NCBI GenBank assembly: GCA_013695055.1
Contig: JACDBF010000242.1
Location: 1-5,391 of the forward strand
Direction of reading: 5' to 3'
DNA: 5,391 nt
Source of the DNA: Actinomycetota bacterium
Lineage (GTDB): Bacteria > Actinomycetota > CADDZG01 > WHSQ01
In this document: piece after piece, positions 1 through 4,178 of the stretch
How positions within the stretch are numbered: the first letter of the stretch is position 1
How the letters are laid out: every line of letters begins with the position of its first letter
Position numbers and translations under genes: made by a program
The notes under the pieces: model-generated
The model's input: the letters and a program-made list of their open reading frames with translations, nothing else
What the model was told of the DNA's origin: nothing
The model's database searches: none

Positions 1-125
1 AAGTCAGACTTGGGGAGATCGCGAACGTGGCCCATCGAGGCCAGGACCCTGTAGTCCTTGCCCATGTACCTCTCGATCGTCTTGGCCTTTGCGGGCGACT
101 CGACGATCACCAAGTTCTTTGGCAA
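1..125 (-). CDS. topA: DNA topoisomerase I, N-terminal fragment (cut by window edge)
   Basis: This is the start of type IA DNA topoisomerase, the enzyme that relaxes negative supercoils by nicking and passing one DNA strand. Only 41 codons lie in the window. The protein begins MPKNLVIVESPAKAKTIERY and continues with an MGKDY segment and a GHVRDLPKSD segment. This is the classic start of the TOPRIM domain: the glutamate of VESPAKAKT (residue 9) is the catalytic/metal-binding acid, and GHxRDLP is a family signature. The start is TTG at 125-123. It is preceded by a purine-rich ribosome binding site (minus-strand GGAAAGAGGG, 140-131) at five-base spacing, and no in-frame ATG lies nearby. A full TopA is roughly 700-950 residues, so nearly all of the gene lies to the left. 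It diverges from dedA. Family identity is very secure; the start choice is good. Confidence 0.95.
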   Translation of the reverse strand, partial: MPKNLVIVESPAKAKTIERYMGKDYRVLASMGHVRDLPKSD

Positions 126-130
126 AAAAG

Positions 131-140
131 CCCTCTTTCC
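131..140 (-). promoter_or_regulatory. Ribosome binding site that fixes the TTG start of topA
   Basis: Minus-strand GGAAAGAGGG ends five bases before the TTG codon at 125-123. It decides for TTG over the downstream in-frame TTG and GTG codons within the NLVIV segment. Confidence 0.65.
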
Positions 141-157
141 TATCTGCTGTCTCGGCC

Positions 158-163
158 ACGGTA
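158..163 (-). promoter_or_regulatory. Possible -10 box for topA
   Basis: Minus-strand TACCGT fits the actinobacterial TANNNT -10 pattern. It would give a leader of about 25 bases that includes the ribosome binding site. No convincing -35 is seen 17 bases upstream, so this is tentative. Confidence 0.25.
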
Positions 164-220
164 ACGTCGCCAGGCTCCTTGGTGTTCCCGAGGTTTCGTT
201 TTCAAGACTCGGGTCGCCGG

Positions 221-234
221 TACCATCGGCCTCC
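221..234 (+). promoter_or_regulatory. Possible leaderless promoter of dedA
   Basis: TACCAT (221-226) fits TANNNT and ends eight bases before the ATG at 235. No Shine-Dalgarno sequence is visible before that ATG. Transcription starting at or next to the ATG would give a leaderless mRNA, which is common in actinobacteria. A TTTCAA at 199-204 is only a weak -35 match with a 16-base spacer. Confidence 0.35.
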
Positions 235-876
235 ATGGACGCTCTCATTAAGGTCATGGAGGAATGGGTCACAAATTATGGCTACGTGGCCATTTTCCTG
301 CTGATGCTGGCAGAATCTGCCTGCATTCCCTTCCCCAGCGAGGTCACCATGCTAGTGGGCGGCTGGTACACGGCCGACGGGAACCTCGACTTGTTCTGGG
401 TCGGCACGGCCGGAGTGCTGGGCAACCTCATCGGTTCGTGGATCGCCTACGGGGTGGGGCGCGCCTACGGACGGGGCCTCTTGGATCGTTATGGCCGTTA
501 TGTCCTGATTCGAAGCCACGACATCGACCGGGCCGAGGTGTGGTGGGACAAGTACGGGGAGGCGGCCACCTTTTTCAGCCGCTTGTTGCCGGTCATCCGG
601 ACCTTCATCTCCCTGCCGGCGGGCATCGCCCGTATGCCGCTGGGGAAGTTCACCCTCTATACCTTTCTCGGGGTGATCCCGTGGACCTTCGGGCTTGCCT
701 ACGCGGGAGTCGTCGTGCAAGACAACTGGGAGCGTGTGCTCGGGTACTTCAACGGGCCCACTCTGATCATCGGGGTGCTTCTCCTTGGATGGGCGGTGTG
801 GTGGTATCTGCGGCGGCGCAGCAGGAGAAAATCGGCGGCCGAGCTAGGGGGCGAAGCCGAGGGCCCGGTTGGCTGA
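235..876 (+). CDS. DedA family (SNARE-associated/VTT domain) membrane protein
   Basis: A 213-residue inner-membrane protein of the DedA superfamily. Characterised members are linked to transbilayer movement of lipid carriers (undecaprenyl phosphate, phospholipids), membrane-potential maintenance and resistance to cationic peptides; the substrate of this one is unknown. Visible hallmarks are the N-terminal re-entrant motif with E27, S28, P32, P34, S35, E36, then a glycine-rich helix (about 57-78). The signature FFSRLLPVIRTFISLPAG (113-130) carries the conserved arginines R116 and R122, and IPWTFGLAYAG (148-158) follows. A last membrane helix (about 176-192) ends in an Arg-rich cytoplasmic tail. 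Length is normal for the family. The frame is open back to 58, but that extension would run antisense through topA and lacks DedA similarity, so ATG 235 is chosen. ATG 256 (MEEWVTNYG) is an alternative. Family is secure; physiological role is not. Confidence 0.92.
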   Translation: MDALIKVMEEWVTNYGYVAIFLLMLAESACIPFPSEVTMLVGGWYTADGNLDLFWVGTAGVLGNLIGSWIAYGVGRAYGRGLLDRYGRYVLIRSHDIDRAEVWWDKYGEAATFFSRLLPVIRTFISLPAGIARMPLGKFTLYTFLGVIPWTFGLAYAGVVVQDNWERVLGYFNGPTLIIGVLLLGWAVWWYLRRRSRRKSAAELGGEAEGPVG

Positions 877-930
877 GAGCTCTCGCCTCGCCCGGCTGGA
901 GCTCAACCCGGCTGACGGATGCGCGATGTC

Positions 931-940
931 GGTGCGCACC
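931..940. promoter_or_regulatory. 10-base palindrome, possible operator for the hydrolase gene
   Basis: GGTGCGCACC is a perfect inverted repeat lying two bases upstream of the TAGGGT -10 candidate. A dimeric repressor bound here would cover the promoter spacer. No regulator gene is adjacent, and one GC-rich 10-mer palindrome can arise by chance. Confidence 0.3.
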
Positions 941-942
941 AT

Positions 943-954
943 TAGGGTAGAGGA
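943..954 (+). promoter_or_regulatory. Probable leaderless promoter of the alpha/beta hydrolase gene
   Basis: TAGGGT (943-948) fits the TANNNT -10 pattern and ends six bases before the ATG at 955, the spacing expected if transcription starts at the A of the start codon. The GAGG at 950-953 is only one base from the ATG, too close to act as a normal ribosome binding site. The AGGG at 944-947 is the alternative reading, as a Shine-Dalgarno at seven-base spacing. Confidence 0.45.
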
Positions 955-1668
955 ATGACTACCGCACCGATAGTCCTGGTTCCCGGGTTCTGGCTCGGCG
1001 CGTGGGCGTGGGACGAGGTCGCCGCCGCCTTGCGTGCCGACGGCCACGACGTCACCGCGGTGACGCTGCCCGGTCTCGAGTCGGCCGACACCGACCGGTC
1101 CGCGATCACCATGTCGGACCACGTCGACGCTATTTGCGAGGCGGTCAGGGCGGCGGGGGCTCCCGTGGTGCTCGCCGTGCACAGCGGGGCCGGGGGCTCC
1201 GGCTACGGCGCGAGCGACCGCGTCCCCCAGCAGATCGCGGCCATGGTTTACGTCGACTCCGGCCCGGCGACGGGCGCGCTCGACCCCGACCTCACGGCGG
1301 CCGAGGTGCCGCTGCCCTCGAGGGAGGAGCTCGAGAAGGAAGAGAACCTCGACGGGCTCACTGAGGAGCAGCTCGAGACGTTCCGGCGGCGGGCCGTTCC
1401 CGAGCCGGGGGGCGCACTGCGCGAGGGGCCCCATCTGACCAACGACGCGCGCCTCGACTTGCCGAGCACGGTCGTGTGCACGGGGTACACATCCGAGCAG
1501 GTCAAGGACGCAGTCAAGGAAGGCTATGAGTGGCTCGGCGGCCTGGCCGAGCTGCGCGATGTGACCTACGTCGACCTGCCGACGAGCCACTGGCCGATGT
1601 GGTCGCGCCCCCGGGAGCTCGCCGGAATCATCGGCGGCGTCGCGAAGGACCACGCCCCCGGCGACTAG
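955..1668 (+). CDS. Alpha/beta hydrolase (Abhydrolase_6 / esterase EstC-like)
   Basis: A 237-residue cytoplasmic alpha/beta-hydrolase fold protein of the group related to small plant-type esterases and hydroxynitrile lyases; the substrate is unknown. The N-terminus IVLVPGFWLGAWAWDEV (6-22) is strand beta3 plus the oxyanion-hole loop after HG/PG, with the W-W pattern of this group. The nucleophile elbow is AVHSGAGG (74-81) with Ser77; the usual small residues of GxSxG are V75 and A79, so the motif is non-canonical. The catalytic His is H212 in the block SHWPMWSRPREL (211-222). The acid is unclear: D101 in VYVDSGP or an acidic residue near 181-185. Residues 124-147 are an acidic, probably helical cap insertion. 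There is no signal peptide or membrane segment. GC is higher than in the part of dedA sampled (46 of 60 bases at 1021-1080 against 38 of 60 at 601-660), which may reflect transfer. The gene is preceded by its own promoter candidate, so it need not be in an operon with dedA. Confidence 0.88.
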   Translation: MTTAPIVLVPGFWLGAWAWDEVAAALRADGHDVTAVTLPGLESADTDRSAITMSDHVDAICEAVRAAGAPVVLAVHSGAGGSGYGASDRVPQQIAAMVYVDSGPATGALDPDLTAAEVPLPSREELEKEENLDGLTEEQLETFRRRAVPEPGGALREGPHLTNDARLDLPSTVVCTGYTSEQVKDAVKEGYEWLGGLAELRDVTYVDLPTSHWPMWSRPRELAGIIGGVAKDHAPGD

Positions 1669-1708
1669 CTGTACTCGCCGGGACGTTGGGTGACAGGCCG
1701 TTGACGTA

Positions 1709-1718
1709 GGAGGCCTCC
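1709..1718. repeat. 10-base perfect palindrome downstream of the hydrolase
   Basis: GGAGGCCTCC is self-complementary. It has no loop and no following T-run, so it is not a convincing terminator. It is recorded because similar palindromes occur at 875-884, 931-940 and 1822-1831, all in the short gaps on either side of the hydrolase gene. Confidence 0.3.
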
Positions 1719-1817
1719 GCGGTGGGGTCATCGGCGAGGCAAAATTGGATCGCCGCGCACACCGGTGTCCCCGAGCGCGCTGTGTCTCGGATCTTGCGTC
1801 GCCACCACATGCCCTAA
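1710..1817 (+). pseudogene. Remnant of an IS481-type transposase helix-turn-helix (degraded)
   Basis: In one plus frame this gap reads NWIAAHTGVPERAVSRIL and then RRHHMP, followed at once by a TAA stop (1815-1817). From memory, actinobacterial IS481-type transposases carry a near-identical stretch in their second DNA-binding helix-turn-helix: TGVPxRTVSRILRRHxxP, followed by YL(R/A)ACDP. After the stop, another frame gives LRA (CTG CGG GCC, 1820-1828), which could be the next piece after a frameshift; it too stops quickly. Upstream, a TAG at 1707-1709 closes the frame, and there is no start codon, catalytic DDE region or terminal inverted repeat. The piece is therefore a short decayed fragment, not a working element. 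It sits between convergent genes, next to the GC-rich hydrolase. The match rests on about 25 residues and could be fortuitous. Confidence 0.45.
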
Positions 1818-1821
1818 ACCT

Positions 1822-1831
1822 GCGGGCCCGC
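1822..1831. repeat. 10-base palindrome just past the HD gene stop
   Basis: GCGGGCCCGC lies six bases beyond the stop codon of the minus-strand HD gene. It is where a terminator would be expected, but it has no loop and no U-tract on either strand, so termination is not supported. Confidence 0.3.
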
Positions 1832-1836
1832 TGGGT

Positions 1837-2388
1837 CTAAGCCAGGCCTATGTCTGGGGCCACCTCTTGGAGCCCGGTGATCGAGACGGCGATGAACTCG
1901 TCCATCGGAATCCCAATAGAGCCCTCGACATCGCGAATCTTGTCTCGCTCGACGCCCGGCGCGAAGGATTTCTCTTTGAGCTTTTTCTTGACCGATGAGA
2001 CCTTCATGCCCGCCGCCTTGTCGGGCCTCACCAGAGCGCACGCAACGAGGAGCCCGGCGACTCCGTCGGCGTGGACGATCGACCTCGACATCAAGTCGGT
2101 GCGGTACCGCTCGTGCATGTGAGCGAGGACGGCATTCATCACCTCTTCATCTTCGAAGCCCGCCTCTCGCAGCCATTCGACCGACTGGCGCCCGTGGTGC
2201 TCAAGATCATCGTGGGTCTCGTCTTGGTCGAGGTCATGGAACAGGCCCGCTAGCCCCCAACGTTCGACGTCCTCGTCGAAGTACCGGGCGAGAGCGCGCA
2301 TGACGCCCTCCACCGAGATCAGATGCCTCTCGGTGATGTCCTTCTGGACGTGGTCAGCGACGAACCCCCGGGCCAGTGTCCGGTCCAT
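1837..2388 (-). CDS. HD-domain metal-dependent phosphohydrolase family protein
   Basis: A 183-residue soluble protein of the HD superfamily, which uses His/Asp-bound metal ions to hydrolyse phosphoester bonds in nucleotides or cyclic dinucleotides. The substrate is not known. Metal-site residues are visible in order: H22 in ERHLISVEGVMRAL, the HD doublet H51-D52 in GLAGLFHDLDQD (46-57), H64/H65 in LEHHG, H90 in VLAHMHE, and D108 in IVHADGV. The C-terminal part (about 124-183) has a lysine-rich stretch, VSSVKKKLKEKSF, and no domain I recognise. The start ATG (2388-2386) follows a perfect AGGAGG (2400-2395) with six-base spacing. It overlaps the last 35 bases of the upstream trkA-like gene, so the gene is translationally coupled as the third member of the RCK operon. 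That linkage hints at a role in potassium or nucleotide-signal homeostasis, but this is inference. The start and family are firm. Confidence 0.88.
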   Translation of the reverse strand: MDRTLARGFVADHVQKDITERHLISVEGVMRALARYFDEDVERWGLAGLFHDLDQDETHDDLEHHGRQSVEWLREAGFEDEEVMNAVLAHMHERYRTDLMSRSIVHADGVAGLLVACALVRPDKAAGMKVSSVKKKLKEKSFAPGVERDKIRDVEGSIGIPMDEFIAVSITGLQEVAPDIGLA

Positions 2389-3073
2389 GAGATTCCTCCT
2401 CTCCCGTCAAGACGCGTCGCAAGTCCGACTCGGCCTCGGGAGCGGCTATGGCAAGCACTTCGTCGCCTGCGTGCAAGGGGGTATCGGGCCTCGGGACTAT
2501 CACGTGCCGCTCACGAACTACCGCTACCAAGGTGCTGTCGGCCGGCATCTTGAGGTCTCCCACCCTCTTTCCATCACCTGGAGAACCTTCTGCCAGGGTT
2601 ACCTCGAGAAGCGACACCTTTCCCTTCTCGAGCGTGAGCAGTTGGATGAGATCGCCAACCGAGACCGCCTCTTCGACCAGGGAGGTAAGAAGATGCGGGA
2701 GGCTGACCGCGACGTCCACCCCCCACGTCTCGGTAAACAGCCACTCGTTATCGGGGTGATTCACGCGCGCCACCACGCGGGGGACGGCGAACTCTTGCTT
2801 CGTCAGGAGTGAGATAACCAGGTTGTCCTCGTCGTCTCCAGTGGCCGCCACCATGACCTCGCAGGTCGTGAGGATCGCAGAATCGAGGACGTCGAGCTCA
2901 CAAGCGTCTCCCACCACCCAGTTGACGTCCAGCTCTTGACGGAGCTGCTCGACCAGGTCGCGATTTTGCTCGATGACGACGATGTCGTGCCCCTTGGAAA
3001 GAAGATCGCCCGCCACGTAGCAGCCCATGTTCCCGGCGCCAGCAATGGCTATGCGCATCGTCTTGCGGCTCAC
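2354..3073 (-). CDS. TrkA-family RCK potassium-transport regulator, second copy (CeoC-like)
   Basis: A 239-residue cytoplasmic RCK protein with an N-terminal nucleotide-binding RCK_N domain (about 6-125) and a C-terminal RCK_C ligand domain (about 145-222). Such proteins form rings that gate K+ channels or transporters in response to NAD(H), ATP/ADP or c-di-AMP. The Rossmann loop is GAGNMG (12-17), and the second strand ends in E35 (VVIEQN), typical of NAD-type binding. ATGDDEDNL (78-85) is the conserved loop after the fourth strand. The last 17 or so residues are hydrophilic, probably disordered, and encode the HD gene's ribosome binding site. The GTG start at 3073-3071 shares a GTGA overlap with the TGA of the upstream gene, marking translational coupling; ATG at 3058 (MRIAIAGAG) is an alternative. 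From memory, the pair corresponds to ceoB/ceoC of mycobacteria. No TrkH/KtrB partner is visible. Confidence 0.92.
   Translation of the reverse strand: MSRKTMRIAIAGAGNMGCYVAGDLLSKGHDIVVIEQNRDLVEQLRQELDVNWVVGDACELDVLDSAILTTCEVMVAATGDDEDNLVISLLTKQEFAVPRVVARVNHPDNEWLFTETWGVDVAVSLPHLLTSLVEEAVSVGDLIQLLTLEKGKVSLLEVTLAEGSPGDGKRVGDLKMPADSTLVAVVRERHVIVPRPDTPLHAGDEVLAIAAPEAESDLRRVLTGEEESHGPDTGPGVRR
2395..2400 (-). promoter_or_regulatory. Strong ribosome binding site of the HD gene, inside the upstream gene
   Basis: Minus-strand AGGAGG, six bases before the ATG at 2388. It lies within the coding tail of the second trkA gene (the Glu-Glu-Ser codons), so ribosomes finishing that gene can restart here. Confidence 0.75.
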
Positions 3074-3732
3074 TGCGGCCCCCCCGGCTTCTTGAGCTCC
3101 TCGAGCAAAAAGGACGCTTCGCGGCGAGGCACGGCGACGTGCAGGACATCCCCTTCTTGGATGGTGAGCGTGCTGTTTGGAATGCGGGGCACACCGAAGC
3201 GGCTGACCGCCACGATCCTGCGCAGGCCGTCCACGTCGAGGGTCGCGCCGGATTTTCCAATCACTTCAGCAGGAGCTGAAAGAGCGGTGACCACGACCTC
3301 GCCGTTGTCGATCGTGTGCTCGACGCCGACATCGTCGGGAATGAGGTGCCGCAACATCTGATCCGTCGTCCAGCGAACCGTGGCGACCGTCTGTATGCCC
3401 AGCCGCTGGTAGATCTGAGCTCGTCGTGGATCGTAGATCCGCGCAATGACCTGAGCCACCCGGTAGTGCTCTCGGGCCACCCGGGCGGCCACGATGTTCG
3501 AGTTGTCTCCGCTGGTGACTGCCGCCAACGCGCTTGCGTCCGCTATGCCCGCTTCCTCGAGGACGTCCCGGTCGAACGCGAATCCAACCACTCGCTTCTG
3601 CTCCGGATCATCTTGGAGCCGCTCGAAGGCCTTCGGGTTCTTGTCGATCAGAGCAATGCTGTGTCCGGCCCGCCGGATGCTCAGGGCGAGCTCGGAGCCG
3701 ACCCGGCCGCAGCCGGCAATGATCACATGCAC
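3070..3732 (-). CDS. TrkA-family RCK potassium-transport regulator, first copy (CeoB-like)
   Basis: A 220-residue RCK protein and first gene of the minus-strand operon. RCK_N (about 1-130) begins MHVIIAGCGRVGSELA with the Rossmann loop GCGRVG (7-12) and D30 at the end of strand two (ALIDKN), as in NAD(H)-binding TrkA. VTSGDNSNIVAARVA (72-86) is the conserved helix region and ARIYDP (97-102) the typical edge strand. RCK_C (about 136-212) holds an IQEGDVLHVAVP strand pair near the end, as in TrkA_C. The start is GTG (3732-3730), supported by GGAGGAG (3747-3741) at eight-base spacing; the nearby ATG is out of frame. A single TrkA polypeptide in E. coli contains two RCK units, so two separate half-length genes side by side is the usual Gram-positive and actinobacterial arrangement. 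The two proteins may form a hetero-ring. Confidence 0.93.
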   Translation of the reverse strand: MHVIIAGCGRVGSELALSIRRAGHSIALIDKNPKAFERLQDDPEQKRVVGFAFDRDVLEEAGIADASALAAVTSGDNSNIVAARVAREHYRVAQVIARIYDPRRAQIYQRLGIQTVATVRWTTDQMLRHLIPDDVGVEHTIDNGEVVVTALSAPAEVIGKSGATLDVDGLRRIVAVSRFGVPRIPNSTLTIQEGDVLHVAVPRREASFLLEELKKPGGPQ

Positions 3733-3791
3733 GTGGTTGGCTCCTCCAGATTACGCAGATTGGCGCGGCGATACTGCCATACTTCCCCATC
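3733..3791. promoter_or_regulatory. Short divergent control region of the potassium module
   Basis: Only 59 bases separate the divergent GTG starts of the first trkA gene and the OB-fold gene, so promoters for both operons must overlap here or extend into the genes. On the plus strand, CATACT (3778-3783) lies eight bases before the GTG at 3792 and keeps the key -10 bases A and T. With no ribosome binding site before that GTG, a leaderless transcript is plausible. On the minus strand, AGTATC-type boxes are present but weak. Shared control of the two arms is inferred from the geometry. Confidence 0.4.
3741..3747 (-). promoter_or_regulatory. Ribosome binding site deciding the GTG start of the first trkA gene
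   Basis: Minus-strand GGAGGAG, eight bases before the GTG at 3732. A TAATCT box directly upstream (minus strand, 3753-3748) fits the -10 pattern, but its start point would fall at or inside this site, so it is probably not the promoter used. Confidence 0.65.
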
Positions 3792-4169
3792 GTGGCTGAT
3801 AAGGGTGGGATCTTCGAAAAACTGAGCCGGCCCCCAGAGCACGCCCGCCATGAGCACTTGAGGGCGTGGGTTCAAAGCATCGAAGGAGCGATTCCAATTG
3901 ATCAGGTAGAGGCCCGCCGGCGCTGCAAGGTAGCCGGCGTCATCAAGACGATCCGAATCGACCCGCGGCAAGGCAGCGGGTCTATCGAGGCGGCGCTCAT
4001 CGACGGAAGCGGCCACATCCTTGCCCGATGGCTGGGGCGACCTCGAATGGCCGGCATAAGACTCGGAATGGGCCTGATTCTCGAAGGGACCGTCTGCCTC
4101 GATGCCGACGGAGAGAAGATGATCCTGAACCCCGAGTATCAGCTGGTCGCGAATCCCGAGCATGCCTAG
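3792..4169 (+). CDS. Small OB-fold nucleic-acid-binding-type protein
   Basis: A 125-residue soluble protein of the actinobacterial OB-fold family found beside ceoB/ceoC (Rv2694c-like, from memory). Residues 1-44 form a charged helical N-terminus. Residues 45-118 fit a five-stranded OB barrel: CKVAGVIKTIRIDP (45-58), SIEAALIDGSGHILARWLG (64-82), MGLILEGTV (93-101) and KMILNPEYQL (109-118). The DGSG turn, the WLGR segment and the ending ILNPEYQLV are the family's recognisable blocks. Its ligand (single-stranded DNA, RNA or a nucleotide) is unknown. The GTG start (3792) has no ribosome binding site, so the message may be leaderless. Its stop lies nine bases before the permease ATG, so the two are surely co-transcribed. 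The reading frame on the opposite strand (3723-4178) has no recognisable domain. Confidence 0.82.
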   Translation: MADKGGIFEKLSRPPEHARHEHLRAWVQSIEGAIPIDQVEARRRCKVAGVIKTIRIDPRQGSGSIEAALIDGSGHILARWLGRPRMAGIRLGMGLILEGTVCLDADGEKMILNPEYQLVANPEHA

Positions 4170-4178
4170 CTCCTTCAA

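Larger units (their letters stand above)
875..954. other. Gap between dedA and the hydrolase, with small repeats
   Basis: The 78-base gap starts inside a perfect 10-base palindrome, GAGAGCTCTC (875-884), that overlaps the dedA stop codon. It then holds two direct copies of CCCGGCTG (891-898 and 907-914, 16 bases apart). No T-run follows the palindrome and it leaves no room for a loop, so no intrinsic terminator can be claimed. Confidence 0.4.

Noticed and set aside
58..234. N-terminal extension of the DedA protein from ATG 58 (272 residues)
   Set aside because: The extension runs antisense through the clear TopA start, has no DedA similarity, and would place a non-family 59-residue leader before a normal-length DedA.
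844..1731. Long minus-strand open frame (295 residues) opposite the hydrolase
   Set aside because: Arg/Gly/Pro-rich composition typical of the antisense of a GC-rich gene; no domain recognised, while the plus strand carries alpha/beta-hydrolase blocks including Ser77 and His212.
1628..1810. Minus-strand frame of 60 residues (MWWRRKIRDTARSG...) in the convergent gap
   Set aside because: It runs into the hydrolase end, has no ribosome binding site I can see, and is the antisense of the transposase-like fragment, which explains the stretch better.
1822..1831. Intrinsic terminator for the HD/RCK operon
   Set aside because: GCGGGCCCGC has no loop and no T-run on either strand, so it cannot be called a rho-independent terminator.
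3723..4178. Minus-strand frame of 151 residues opposite the OB-fold gene
   Set aside because: No recognisable domain; the plus strand encodes the OB-fold blocks, and the frame overlaps the start and ribosome binding site of the first trkA gene.
4170..4178. Ribosome binding site for the permease
   Set aside because: The nine bases before the ATG are pyrimidine-rich (CTCCTTCAA) with no Shine-Dalgarno; coupling to the OB-fold gene is the simpler explanation.
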